Of a DNA stretch of 64,000 nt, positions 1-8,175 are shown piece after piece. This stretch comes from Novosphingobium sp. SG919 (lineage in GTDB: Bacteria; Pseudomonadota; Alphaproteobacteria; Sphingomonadales; Sphingomonadaceae), in the NCBI RefSeq assembly GCF_012932495.1, contig NZ_JABCNG010000004.1, forward strand, positions 310,001 through 374,000, given 5' to 3'. Each line of letters starts with the position of its first letter. Position 1 is the first letter of the stretch. Below the pieces are notes generated by a model. That model was not told where the DNA came from, searched no databases, and saw nothing but the letters and a program-made list of their open reading frames with translations. A program made the position numbers and the translations under genes.

Positions 1-167
1 TGGGCGAAGATCCGCGGTTTGACGCCTGGATCGAGCAATCCCCCGAGGATGTCTCGGCCGCCGGCCACACCGAGGCCTCGCTGCGCCACGCGCACGATGC
101 CCACGGCGGTGGCGCGGTTCAGGCCGGCCGGGCGATGATCGGGGAATGGCTGGCAGGATTGGCTTAG
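1..167 (+). CDS. C-terminal end of an unidentified protein (partial)
   Basis: An open frame enters from the left edge (first full codon at base 3) and ends with TAG at 165-167, giving the last 54 residues of a protein. The fragment is acidic and His-rich in the middle (SLRHAHDAHGGG) and ends in an amphipathic stretch (GRAMIGEWLAGLA). Codon use is typical of the window, with G or C in most third positions, which supports real coding. I do not recognise the family from this tail, so no function is proposed. The stop codon overlaps the start of the inverted-repeat element that follows. Confidence 0.55.
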   Translation, partial: GEDPRFDAWIEQSPEDVSAAGHTEASLRHAHDAHGGGAVQAGRAMIGEWLAGLA

Positions 168-310
168 GGCCTGTGTGGATTTAGCCCATGGCGGGCTACG
201 AACGGCCGCTTTTCGCGCTTCCGGTGCTCACGTACCGAAAGTACGCTGCGCTCCGGGTCACGAAAATCAGCCATTCTCGCTCCACCCTGACCTAAATCCC
301 CACAGGCCCT
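166..310. repeat. Inverted-repeat element between convergent genes
   Basis: Bases 166-184 (AGGGCCTGTGTGGATTTAG) and 292-310 are inverted repeats matching at 18 of 19 positions. They bound a 145-bp unit that fills the gap between the left-edge gene and the YqaE gene. Inside is a small hairpin, CGTAC-N5-GTACG. The layout resembles a MITE or REP-type unit and could also terminate transcription for both convergent genes. No transposase is present. Whether it is repeated elsewhere in the genome cannot be seen here. Confidence 0.55.
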
Positions 311-319
311 AGGCCCGCT

Positions 320-514
320 TCAGCGCCGGCGCAGTTCCGTCACGATGCGCTGCGTGCGCGCGTCTGCCTTGGCCGAATGCACCACGAACAGCGCGTGCAC
401 CACACCGGGAATCCAGAACAAAAGGCACAGGAACAGGTTGAGCACCGCCTGGAATGGCTTGCCCACCAGCAACAGCGCGAGCGGCGGAAACAGGATCGCC
501 ACAAGGTAGAGCAC
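320..514 (-). CDS. YqaE/Pmp3 family small membrane protein
   Basis: A 64-residue hydrophobic protein with two membrane segments (about residues 2-18 and 24-44) joined by a short loop. The pattern ILFPPLALLL...FLCLLFWIPGVVHALFVV is the signature of the Pmp3/YqaE (UPF0057) stress-associated family, which sits in the inner membrane. The exact role is unclear; family members are linked to membrane potential and salt stress. The frame is open further upstream, but GTG at 512-514 is chosen. It has a GGAG Shine-Dalgarno six bases away and gives the usual family length; a longer N-terminus would be arginine-rich and non-homologous. It ends next to the inverted-repeat element. Confidence 0.8.
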   Translation of the reverse strand: MLYLVAILFPPLALLLVGKPFQAVLNLFLCLLFWIPGVVHALFVVHSAKADARTQRIVTELRRR

Positions 515-621
515 GGCATTCTCCGGGATTTCGGTTGCGAGCCTGTTGAAGATAGGAAGCCGGCGACGGCGGGCAATGCCTTGTCGATGAAGGGCCGATG
601 GGCGTCGGCAGGCGATAGGCA

Positions 622-1788
622 TCAAAGCCCATCCCGCCACGCTGCCAGGCGCGCCACCGCTTCCTCCACCATCGCGGCCGGCTTGCAGTGGCACAGCCGC
701 ACGATGTGGCGCGGCGCGGGCGGCCCTTCCCAGAGGGCCGACAGCGGGATCGTGGCAACCCCGGCTTCGGCCACTGCGCGGGTGGCAAAGGTGGTGTCAT
801 CCAGGGTGAAGCCGCTTTGCGCCAGGTCGATGCAGGAAAACCACGTGGCCGTGCCCGGCAGCACGGCAAAGCCATGGGCCACAAGGGCGCGCAGCAGCGC
901 CGCGCGGGAAGCGGCCCAGTCGGCCACCTGGCTATCGATCAGCGCGTCATCGGCCAGCCCCTCGGCCACGGCCCATTGCAGCATCGGCGGCGTGGTGAAG
1001 GTCAGGAACTGGTGCGCACGGGCCACCACGGCCGCCAGCGCCGGATCGGCCACCAGCCAACCCACTTTCCAGCCCGTGGCGCCGAAGATCTTGCCGGCCG
1101 AACCGATCTTGATGGTGCGGGTGGCCATGCCCGGCTCGGCCATCAGCGACGCGTGAGGCTGGCTATCAAAGCGCACCACTTCCCACACCTCGTCGCAGAT
1201 GGCGACAAGATTGGCCTTCACGCACAGTGCAGCCAATGCGGCACGCTCGGCGGCGGTGGTCACGGTGCCGGTGGGATTGAGCGGATCGTTGAGAATGAGC
1301 GCGCGCGTTCGTGGCGTGATCGCGGCGTGCAAGGCGTCGATCGGCATGGCCCAGGCCGGCGGGCTGAGAGCGACGAACACCGGCATGCCCCCGGCGCGGC
1401 GCACCAACGGGGCATAGGCGTCATAGGCCGGGGCCAGCACCAGCACCTCGTCACCGGGCTGCACCGTGGCCAGGATTGCGGCGGCCACCGCCTCCGTCGC
1501 GCCCGAGGTGACAATCACGTGCTCGCGCGACAGGGCCAGGCCCTGGCGCCGGCCATAGAACGCGGCCACGCCATCGCGCAGTTCGGGTACGCCGGCCATC
1601 GGCGGATATTGCTGCGATCGTTCTGCCATGGCGCGCGCGGCGGCCTGCGCCAGGGCGGGCGGGGGCGGCCCATCGGGAAAGCCCTGGCCCAGGTTGATCG
1701 CCCCGTGTTGCCGCGCCAGGCCCGACATGGCCTCGAAAATCGTGGTCGGCATCTGGGCGTACAGCGGGTTCAGGCACGGCGTGGTCAT
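622..1788 (-). CDS. PLP-dependent class I/II aminotransferase
   Basis: A 388-residue fold-type I aminotransferase. It moves an amino group between an amino acid and a 2-oxo acid using pyridoxal phosphate in the cytoplasm. Visible landmarks are NLGQGFPDG near residue 32, SGATEA for phosphate binding (about 95-100), the substrate-loop motif NDPLNPTGT (167-175), and the Schiff-base lysine K233 in SAGKIFGATGWKVGW. The sequence is most like the kynurenine/methionine aminotransferase branch (YbdL-type), but substrate cannot be read from sequence. The ATG at 1788 is chosen because MTTPCLNPLYAQMPTTIF aligns with family N-termini. It is divergent from the secreted amidohydrolase, with about 100 bases between starts. 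Confidence 0.88.
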   Translation of the reverse strand: MTTPCLNPLYAQMPTTIFEAMSGLARQHGAINLGQGFPDGPPPPALAQAAARAMAERSQQYPPMAGVPELRDGVAAFYGRRQGLALSREHVIVTSGATEAVAAAILATVQPGDEVLVLAPAYDAYAPLVRRAGGMPVFVALSPPAWAMPIDALHAAITPRTRALILNDPLNPTGTVTTAAERAALAALCVKANLVAICDEVWEVVRFDSQPHASLMAEPGMATRTIKIGSAGKIFGATGWKVGWLVADPALAAVVARAHQFLTFTTPPMLQWAVAEGLADDALIDSQVADWAASRAALLRALVAHGFAVLPGTATWFSCIDLAQSGFTLDDTTFATRAVAEAGVATIPLSALWEGPPAPRHIVRLCHCKPAAMVEEAVARLAAWRDGL

Positions 1789-1888
1789 GGCGGCTATTCT
1801 ATGCGCGCGACACTGCGCGGCAAGGGCCGTTGCACTGCGATCACAATTTGCTAGCGTGGCTGGCAACGATCAAGGGGGCAGGCAGATC

Positions 1889-3658
1889 ATGGGCAGGACG
1901 TGGCTTTGCGGCGTGGCCGCAGCGGCAATGACGGTGGCGGCGGCAGGGGCAGCGCCGGTAGCGCTGGCCCGGGGCCAAGCCGGCGCCGTGCAGGCTGACC
2001 TGATCCTGCACAACGGCCATGTCCTGACGGTGGACAGGCGGTTTTCCGTGGCGTCGGCAGTGGCCGTCAAAGGCGATCGCATTGTCGCGGTGGGCGGGGA
2101 AGGGCTGTTGGCCCGCTATCGTGCCCGAAACGTGGTGGATCTGCGCGGGCGGACCCTGATGCCCGGTTTCATCGACACGCACCTGCATCCCGCCCCGATC
2201 AAGCCGAGCGACATTGCCGTGGCGTCGGCCACCAGCATGGCCGAGGTGCAGGCCATGCTGCGCGACAAGGCGCGCGCGCTGGGACCGGGCCAGTGGATCA
2301 CCGGTTATGGCTGGCAGGAAGCCAACCTGGCGGAAAAGCGCAATATCACCCGCGCCGATCTCGATGCCGCGGCGCCCGACAATCCCGTGCTGCTGGTGCG
2401 GGCCGGGTCCCATTCGGCGGTGGCCAATTCGCTGGCGCTGAAACTGGCGGGCATCGATCGCAACACGCCCGATCCGGCCGGCGGCCTGATCGAACACGAT
2501 GCGGGCGGCGAACCCAACGGGATCATCCGCGAAAGCTATGGCGCGGTGTTGCGCCTGATCCCGCAGCCCGGCTGGGACGTGATGAAGCCGGCGACGGTCA
2601 CCTGGCTCAAATCGATCCTGGCGCTGGGCATCACCAGTTTCCACGATGCCAGCGGATCGATCGACGATGAACCCTATGGCGCGGGCGGGCCCAAGCCGGG
2701 CGAACAGGGGCTGGACCTGCTGGGCGCGGGCATGACGTTTCGCCGCGCGCGCGCCCTCTATGCGGAAATGGGCGAAAGCCTGCCCCGCGTGACCATGTAC
2801 ATCAGCTATCCCGGGGCAGAGCGGCTCAAGGCTTTTCCGCACCACACCGGCTATGGCGACAACCGCGTGCGGCTGGGCGCGATCGGTGAAAACGCGGTGG
2901 ACGGCGGCTTTACCGGGCCGACCGCCTGGCTCCTGGCCGATTACAAGGGCCAGCCCGGCTTTCGCGGCAAGGGGCGGTTCACCGATGCGCAATTGCAGAC
3001 GATGGTCGATACCGCCGCAAGGGCGGGCTGGCAGTTGGGGCTGCACTGCATCGGCGATGCGGCGATCGTCCAGACCGTGGCCGCCTATGACAAGGCGCTG
3101 GGCACGATCCCCGATCCCGCGCACAAGCCCGCCGATCGCCGCTGGTTCACCGACCATTTCACGATTCTGCCGCCAGTGGCGACGATGCAGACCATGGCGC
3201 GCGATCATGTGATGATCGCGCAGCAGCCCAATTTCCTCTACAACCTGGAAGACCGTTATACCCAGGTGCTCGACGATTGGCGGCTGGCCCACAACAATGC
3301 GATCGCCACGCCGGTGAAGAAGTTCGGGCTGTTCATGGCCTTTGGCAGCGACAACCTTCCGGTGGGGCCGCTGGTCGGCCTCTATGCGGCGATCACGCGC
3401 AAGGGGCCGAGCGGCGTGGTGCATGGCGCGGAAGAAGCGGTGTCGCGGGCCGAGGCGATCCGCATGTATACCGCCAACGGCGCCTGGCTTTCATGGGAAG
3501 AGAACCAGAAAGGCACGCTGGAACCGGGCAAGCTGGCCGACATGATCGTGCTGCCGTTCGATCCGCTGACGGTTGCGCCCGAAGCCCTGCTCAAAGGCAA
3601 GGTGGACATGACGTTCGTGGGCGGCAAGCTGGTCTATGACAGCCGAACCCGGGGGTAA
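1889..3658 (+). CDS. Secreted amidohydrolase, YtcJ-like (amidohydrolase_3)
   Basis: A 589-residue metal-dependent amidohydrolase. The N-terminus is a signal peptide (about residues 1-29, ending near ALA-R), so it is likely periplasmic. The catalytic barrel shows the HxH metal motif in DTHLHPA, a later metal-binding histidine in GLHCIGDAA, and the terminal aspartate region FGSDNLPVGPL. This order is typical of the YtcJ/imidazolonepropionase-like group. Actual substrates in this group are mostly unknown; hydrolysis of an amide or cyclic amide is inferred. The ATG at 1889 follows a GGGGGCAGGC purine-rich site. It converges on the cytochrome c/mau operon through a strong hairpin at 3667-3696. Confidence 0.87.
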   Translation: MGRTWLCGVAAAAMTVAAAGAAPVALARGQAGAVQADLILHNGHVLTVDRRFSVASAVAVKGDRIVAVGGEGLLARYRARNVVDLRGRTLMPGFIDTHLHPAPIKPSDIAVASATSMAEVQAMLRDKARALGPGQWITGYGWQEANLAEKRNITRADLDAAAPDNPVLLVRAGSHSAVANSLALKLAGIDRNTPDPAGGLIEHDAGGEPNGIIRESYGAVLRLIPQPGWDVMKPATVTWLKSILALGITSFHDASGSIDDEPYGAGGPKPGEQGLDLLGAGMTFRRARALYAEMGESLPRVTMYISYPGAERLKAFPHHTGYGDNRVRLGAIGENAVDGGFTGPTAWLLADYKGQPGFRGKGRFTDAQLQTMVDTAARAGWQLGLHCIGDAAIVQTVAAYDKALGTIPDPAHKPADRRWFTDHFTILPPVATMQTMARDHVMIAQQPNFLYNLEDRYTQVLDDWRLAHNNAIATPVKKFGLFMAFGSDNLPVGPLVGLYAAITRKGPSGVVHGAEEAVSRAEAIRMYTANGAWLSWEENQKGTLEPGKLADMIVLPFDPLTVAPEALLKGKVDMTFVGGKLVYDSRTRG

Positions 3659-3666
3659 ACGCCCAT

Positions 3667-3696
3667 GGGCAGCGCGGCCATGATGCCGCGCTGCCC
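3667..3696. terminator. Bidirectional hairpin terminator
   Basis: A perfect 12-bp stem (GGGCAGCGCGGC at 3667-3678, its complement at 3685-3696) with a six-base loop lies between two convergent genes. There is no clear U-tract, so the intrinsic-terminator role is inferred from position and stability. Confidence 0.6.
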
Positions 3697-3713
3697 AAGC
3701 GTGGGCCTGCCCG

Positions 3714-4256
3714 TCAATGCGCGGTGGCGGGATTGTAGCCGGGATAGAGCAGTTTGATATCCTGCGGGGCGTGGCACTGCTTGACCGCGGCGGTGGCGTG
3801 CCGCAGGCGCTCGGCGGTGAGCGAGGCATTGGCCAGGGCATGCTGGCGTTCGCGGGCCACCTCGTCGGGGGTGAACGGCCGGGTGCCGGCGGGCACGCTG
3901 TTGCCGCCCAGCACGAAGACCACATAGTTCATCAGGTCTGCCAGTTCGGCATTGTCGTGAATGCGGCTGTGCGCCACGTTGGGCAGGCGCAGCAGATAGG
4001 CGCGGCTTTCGGGCGTGCACATGAACCAGCCGACCCGGCCCATCAGTTCGGGCAATTGCGCGGGCACGGTGCTGCCGTTCACGCCATGGCAGCCGCCGCA
4101 ATTCTCGATATAGTCCACGCGCGCCTGGTTGGGGTCTTCCATCACCTGCTGTGGCGGCGCGGGGGGCGTGGCATCGTGCGCCGCGGCAAGCCGCGTGACC
4201 AGGCCCGCCCCCAACATGGCCGTCGCCGCCATCAACGCAATCCGGGCAAAGCGCAT
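3714..4256 (-). CDS. Periplasmic monohaem cytochrome c of the amine dehydrogenase operon
   Basis: A 180-residue protein with a signal peptide (about 1-25) and one haem c site, CGGCH at residues 53-57. MET-containing segments LPELMGRV and VGWFMC may supply the distal ligand. A C-terminal KQCH lacks the CxxCH spacing, so only one covalent haem is predicted. It is the last gene of the mauB-E-D-A run, starting 11 bases after mauA stops. The natural inference is that it takes electrons from the TTQ amine dehydrogenase, or takes part in TTQ maturation. It is much shorter than MauG, the dihaem enzyme that matures TTQ in Paracoccus. ATG 4256 is chosen because it begins the signal peptide. Confidence 0.82.
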   Translation of the reverse strand: MRFARIALMAATAMLGAGLVTRLAAAHDATPPAPPQQVMEDPNQARVDYIENCGGCHGVNGSTVPAQLPELMGRVGWFMCTPESRAYLLRLPNVAHSRIHDNAELADLMNYVVFVLGGNSVPAGTRPFTPDEVARERQHALANASLTAERLRHATAAVKQCHAPQDIKLLYPGYNPATAH

Positions 4257-4266
4257 GGTGCCAGCC

Positions 4267-4815
4267 TCAGGCCGCGCCGACCAGCACGGCGGTGGAGCAA
4301 TGGTATTCCATGCTCTGCGTGCCAAAGCACCAGATGATGTCGTTGTTGAGCTGCGGCACATAGATCTGCGTTTCGCGGTCGGCATTGTCGCAATTGCACT
4401 TGTTGCAATAGGATTTGCCGCAGCAATCGCGATAGGCGATCAGGTAGGACTTGCCGTCTTCGGGATTGACGCAAGTGCCCACCCACGAAACCGGGGAGGG
4501 TTCCGCGCCGGGCGGGCAGGTGTGCACCCCGCCGCCGCAGCAGGTGCACAGTGCGCCGTCGATCGCGCAATAGCGCCAGTAATCGCACTTGGTGTTGTCG
4601 GTCACCTGCGCGCCGCGGGCAAAGCCGGTCTTGGCTTCGGGCCCGCGATCGGGCTTGGCCGGGGCGGCGTTGGCGCGGCTGACGGGCAGCACGGGAAACA
4701 GCGGCGCGGCCACCAGCGCAGTGCCCAGGCGAGCCAGGATGCCCCGGCGCGAGGTGCCACCGGCAAAGCGACGCAGGACCTTTTCGCCCAGGCTGTCAGC
4801 ATCGAAATGGATCAT
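4267..4815 (-). CDS. mauA: Methylamine/aromatic amine dehydrogenase light chain (TTQ subunit)
   Basis: A 182-residue precursor of the small subunit that carries the tryptophan tryptophylquinone cofactor. The N-terminus has a twin-arginine motif (TSRRGILARL, 21-30) and a hydrophobic stretch to about residue 50, so Tat export is expected. The mature part has 14 cysteines and the family landmarks CDYWRYCAIDG, SPVSWVGTC and NNDIIWCFG. By alignment from memory with the Paracoccus light chain, W111 and W162 are the two tryptophans cross-linked to form TTQ. The enzyme oxidises a primary amine to aldehyde plus ammonia in the periplasm. Whether the substrate is methylamine or an aromatic amine cannot be decided; aauA is the alternative name. 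Confidence 0.93.
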   Translation of the reverse strand: MIHFDADSLGEKVLRRFAGGTSRRGILARLGTALVAAPLFPVLPVSRANAAPAKPDRGPEAKTGFARGAQVTDNTKCDYWRYCAIDGALCTCCGGGVHTCPPGAEPSPVSWVGTCVNPEDGKSYLIAYRDCCGKSYCNKCNCDNADRETQIYVPQLNNDIIWCFGTQSMEYHCSTAVLVGAA

Positions 4816-4849
4816 GATCGTTGCCCCTCAAAAATCTTGGCGTCAGGGT

Positions 4850-5452
4850 TCAGGCGACAGCGCCGTGCATCCGCGCCACATAATCCTGCACCGAATGGAC
4901 CCCCATCTCGTGGGCGATCACCAGGCTTTCGAGATGCTCGCGGCTGTTGACCAGCCCCTTGGACAGGACGACGCCCTTGTCGTCGAGCAACACGGCGAAC
5001 GGCAGCTTGCCCACGGCAAAGGCCTGGCCCACTTCCGGCCCGTTGACGAAGGGATAGGCTTCCAGGCCATGGCGGGCGATCATCTCGCGCTGGGCGTCCA
5101 CCGTGTCGTCGCCCACGAAAGTCAGCGCCACGCGCTCGTCACGGGCAAACGACTTGGCCATGGGGATCAGGTTCTTGCACAGCGGGCAAGAAGCCGAGAC
5201 GAACATCAGCAGGCGCAGCGGCGTGCCATGTGCCGCGCCGCCCACCAGAACCGGCGCGCCATCCAGGTTGCGGCTTTCCACCGCCTGGCTGGCCGCACCC
5301 ACCGCCGGGCCACCGGCCGTGGTCAGCGCGCCGGCCGGCGCCACGCGCATGTGCAGCACGCCCACCTGCCGGGCCAGCGCCAGCAGCGCCACCACCAACG
5401 CGGCGATGACTACCCAGGAAATCCCTTGCGCAACGATCAGAGCCGTCATCAT
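4850..5452 (-). CDS. mauD: MauD thioredoxin-like maturation protein
   Basis: A 200-residue protein with one N-terminal membrane anchor (about residues 3-30) and a periplasmic thioredoxin-like domain. The active site is CPLC (89-92) in MFVSASCPLCKNLIP, the usual MauD variant of CxxC. MauD helps form the many disulfides of the TTQ light chain; in Paracoccus the light chain is unstable without it. The frame extends upstream, but ATG 5452 is selected because it overlaps the mauE stop as ATGA, showing translational coupling. The position between mauE and mauA matches known mau and aau clusters. Confidence 0.9.
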   Translation of the reverse strand: MMTALIVAQGISWVVIAALVVALLALARQVGVLHMRVAPAGALTTAGGPAVGAASQAVESRNLDGAPVLVGGAAHGTPLRLLMFVSASCPLCKNLIPMAKSFARDERVALTFVGDDTVDAQREMIARHGLEAYPFVNGPEVGQAFAVGKLPFAVLLDDKGVVLSKGLVNSREHLESLVIAHEMGVHSVQDYVARMHGAVA

Positions 5453-6018
5453 CGAACGCTTACCTTTCGCGCGTTTGCCAGGGGCGAACCCGCCAGCGCC
5501 ACGATCGCATTGAACAGTTGGAACAGAAGGAACAGCACCACGCCGCCGGCCAGGCCCAGTGGCCAGGTTCCGGCCGGCAAAGGCAGGCCCGCCAGCGCCG
5601 GCACGAGCAGCGCAGCCAGGGCCACGTTGCGCGCCACCAGCGGCCAGGCGAGCGGCTGGCGCAAGGCGGCATGCCCGCAGCCGCAATCGATATGCCCGCG
5701 CCCGCGCCGCAGGTTCACCGCCATGGCCCAGGCAAAGACCAGCAGCAGCGCCATGGCCAGGGCGGTGGCCGGCACCGACAGCAAGCCAGACACCAGCAGG
5801 CCGCCCAGCGCCAGTTCCACCACCGGCAGCACGGCGGCCAGCGGTGCGACCAGCCCCGCGGGCAGCAGGCGATAGTTGGCCAATACGCCGGGCAGCAAAG
5901 CCCTGTGGCGCAGCTTGCCCAGCCCAGCCGTCATGAACACCAGCCCCACGCCGACCGTGGCGATCTGGCCCACCAGGGCCACCGCGCCCGCAAGATTGGG
6001 GGCGGCGCTCGTGATCAC
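5449..6018 (-). CDS. mauE: MauE/DoxX-like membrane protein for light-chain maturation
   Basis: A 189-residue integral membrane protein with about five hydrophobic segments. A conserved CxC (C112 and C114) lies in HIDCGCGHAALR between membrane segments. MauE works with MauD in disulfide formation or stability of the TTQ small subunit. The start is GTG at 6016-6018, overlapping the mauB stop as GTGA; a purine-poor upstream region argues for coupled re-initiation. It in turn overlaps mauD by four bases. Confidence 0.88.
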   Translation of the reverse strand: MITSAAPNLAGAVALVGQIATVGVGLVFMTAGLGKLRHRALLPGVLANYRLLPAGLVAPLAAVLPVVELALGGLLVSGLLSVPATALAMALLLVFAWAMAVNLRRGRGHIDCGCGHAALRQPLAWPLVARNVALAALLVPALAGLPLPAGTWPLGLAGGVVLFLLFQLFNAIVALAGSPLANARKVSVR

Positions 6019-7190
6019 TGCGATTGCGCCACCGTGATCACGCCGTTGCCGGCTTGATCGAGCTTCCACGCCTGCTTGCCGGTGGCAAGGTCATAGACGT
6101 AGACGGTCTCGTCCTCTCCGGCGAAGACCAAGTGCGGCGTGGCTTCCTGCGTCACGGCGATCATGCGCGGTTCACCCGGCACGGCCATGCGCTTGACCAC
6201 CTTGCGGGTGGCAAGATCAAGCTGCCACACTTCGCTGGCGCCAGCCTTGTGCGACCAGAATTCGCCCATGTGCATCAGCACGTAGAGCTGCCCCGTGGGG
6301 ACATGCAGGGCCATCTGCTGCACCCCGCCAGGATACCAGTTCACCAGGTTCGGCGCGGAGGAGCCGGCCGGCACGCCGGCTGCTTCCTGAAGCGAGAACG
6401 GCGCGGAAATCACCGGCTTGGCACCCAGCGTCGCGGTATAGATCTTGCCCGTGTAGCTGAGCATCACGATCTGGTTCTTGGTGCGATCGACCTGGAAATT
6501 GTCGAAGATCGGATCGTCGGTCGCGGAAAAGAACGGCTCGCTGCGGGTGATCGCACTTTTCGCCCCGGCAAGGCTGAGCGTGGCGAGCGAACCATCGGAG
6601 CACAGGGCGGAAATCCCCACGCCGGGTACGGAGACCAGGCTGGCACAGCCAGGCAGCTCTACCGACTTGACGAACTTGCGCGCCGCCAGGTCGACGACGT
6701 TGACCGACGATGCCGGGCTCATGTTGTAGACATAGCCAAACTTGCCGTCGGGGCTGACCACGAAATTGTTCAGGCGCCCGCCCACGAGCAGGCGGCCGGG
6801 GATGGGAATATCGGTCTGCAGCTTGAGATCGACGCTGTCGAACACCGAGACATAGTCCTGCCGCGTCCCGCGCGAGGCCTTGGTCCACAACGTCGACGAC
6901 ACGTAGTAGAACTTGCCCGCCGGATCGAGTGCCAGATCGGTCAGCTGCGGCGTTTCGACATGGCCGAGCAGCTTGCCGGTGGTGGTGTCGTAGATCGCCG
7001 AGGAATTCTCGGTGAAGCCGCGGTTGATGAAGAACCAGCTCGCCTTGGGCGGCGTCAATTGCGCCACGTCGGACTGTTCGGGCTCTACCGAGGCGACCGG
7101 GGCCGCCATGGCCGGCGCCATCGCGCCGCCGAGCGCCAAAGTCAGTGTTGCAGATGCGAAGAAACGCCCCTTGATGGCAGCAAACGTCAT
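6015..7190 (-). CDS. mauB: Amine dehydrogenase heavy chain (beta-propeller)
   Basis: A 391-residue large subunit of a TTQ amine dehydrogenase. Residues 1-29 form a signal peptide (cleavage near AMA-A). The rest is a repeated beta-propeller with blade motifs such as LDPAGKFYYV, VSPDGKFGYVYN and HVPTGQLYVLMHMG. The last blade ends VYDLATGKQAWKLD. The heavy chain holds the light chain and the docking surface for the electron acceptor in an alpha2beta2 periplasmic enzyme. ATG 7190 is chosen since it opens the signal peptide; an upstream start at 7238 would add 16 charged residues. First gene of a five-gene operon downstream of tetR. Confidence 0.92.
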   Translation of the reverse strand: MTFAAIKGRFFASATLTLALGGAMAPAMAAPVASVEPEQSDVAQLTPPKASWFFINRGFTENSSAIYDTTTGKLLGHVETPQLTDLALDPAGKFYYVSSTLWTKASRGTRQDYVSVFDSVDLKLQTDIPIPGRLLVGGRLNNFVVSPDGKFGYVYNMSPASSVNVVDLAARKFVKSVELPGCASLVSVPGVGISALCSDGSLATLSLAGAKSAITRSEPFFSATDDPIFDNFQVDRTKNQIVMLSYTGKIYTATLGAKPVISAPFSLQEAAGVPAGSSAPNLVNWYPGGVQQMALHVPTGQLYVLMHMGEFWSHKAGASEVWQLDLATRKVVKRMAVPGEPRMIAVTQEATPHLVFAGEDETVYVYDLATGKQAWKLDQAGNGVITVAQSQ

Positions 7191-7296
7191 CGTGGCCGGC
7201 CCCCGTTTGAATGTGACAGCCCGTGGTGATCGCGGCATCGGTTTGGACGAGGCAGGATGGGGATTTTCCCCGAGTCCGGCATGCCCCCACCTGCCG

Positions 7297-7308
7297 TTGC
7301 GATCGCAA
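7297..7308. promoter_or_regulatory. 12-bp perfect palindrome upstream of mauB
   Basis: TTGCGATCGCAA is a perfect palindrome in the gap between the mau operon and the TetR gene. TetR proteins bind such dyads, so it is a candidate operator for the amine dehydrogenase operon. It lies 107 bases upstream of the mauB start, where a promoter is expected. Binding is inference only. Confidence 0.35.
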
Positions 7309-7353
7309 GTTTTGACGATTGTCCTATTTCAGTCAAGCGACATTCGCAGGCGC

Positions 7354-7369
7354 GGCAAAACTTTTTGCC
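7354..7369. terminator. Hairpin after the tetR stop codon
   Basis: GGCAAAA-CT-TTTTGCC is a perfect 7-bp stem directly after the tetR stop. It could terminate tetR, although the T-tract lies inside the stem, or act as a second operator half-site for the mau promoter. Confidence 0.4.
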
Positions 7370-8062
7370 TTATCTGGCATCACATGCTTGCGGCGGTGGG
7401 CACGGCAGGCCGGCAATGTCTTGCGGGGTGATGGTGCAGGCCAGATCGACCAGGGCCTTGCCGGCAATGGCGATGAATGCCGGCATCTGGGCCGCCCATG
7501 GCTTTTCAAAGCCCAGGAACGGTGTCGCCCCTTCCATCGAGGCGCTGATATAGAGCGCCACGGTCTGCGCTTCCTGCGGCGAGAGCGCGGGATTGAGTTC
7601 GCCGACATATTCGCAGATCACGCCATGGACGCGGGCGTAGAACTGGGCGACGCGCTCTGCCACCACGGCGTTCTGGTTGGCCATCGCCCACAATTCGGTG
7701 AACAGCCGGGTGGTGCGCTTGCCCGCAATGTCTTCAAGGCACAGTGCGATCACGCGGCGCAGGCGTTCGCGCGGGCTGAGGCCGGGCTGGCGCACTTCGC
7801 TTTCAAGCACTTTGTCATAGCTGTCGAGCATGTCGTCCAGCATGAGTTGCACCAGCATCTCCTTGCGCGGAAAGTGATAGCTGACGTTGCCCACTTTCAT
7901 GCCGCATTCGGCGGCGATGCGGCGCACGGTGAAATGGGCGGCGCCATCCTCGATCAACACCTTGCGCGCGGCCTTGACGATGGCTTCGGCCGTGGCGGCG
8001 CCGCGGGCATAGCCGCCGGCGCGGGAAGAGAGAGACGCAGAGGCTGCTTCGGTCATCGCCAC
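7370..8062 (-). CDS. TetR/AcrR family transcriptional regulator
   Basis: A 230-residue regulator. The N-terminal helix-turn-helix spans about residues 25-70, with the family pattern AARKVLIEDGAAHFTVRRIAAECGMKVGNVSYHFPRKEMLV. The C-terminal domain, which binds ligand and dimerises, is not recognisable beyond the fold. It sits between the TonB-dependent receptor gene and the mau operon, all three on the minus strand, so it plausibly controls amine uptake or oxidation. The effector is unknown. An ATG two codons later (8056) is an equally possible start. Confidence 0.85.
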   Translation of the reverse strand: MAMTEAASASLSSRAGGYARGAATAEAIVKAARKVLIEDGAAHFTVRRIAAECGMKVGNVSYHFPRKEMLVQLMLDDMLDSYDKVLESEVRQPGLSPRERLRRVIALCLEDIAGKRTTRLFTELWAMANQNAVVAERVAQFYARVHGVICEYVGELNPALSPQEAQTVALYISASMEGATPFLGFEKPWAAQMPAFIAIAGKALVDLACTITPQDIAGLPCPPPQACDAR

Positions 8063-8175
8063 GACGCTATCACGGGGCGAACGGTCCGGCCAGTTGCCAT
8101 CGTCACGTCATGAAACAACCCCCGCCGTGCCGGGGCACGACGGGGGCAGGGGAAACGCGCCGCAAGGACGCCGCG

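Noticed and set aside
3714..4256. Calling the operon cytochrome c a MauG
   Set aside because: It has one CxxCH and 180 residues, whereas MauG is a dihaem protein of over 300 residues.
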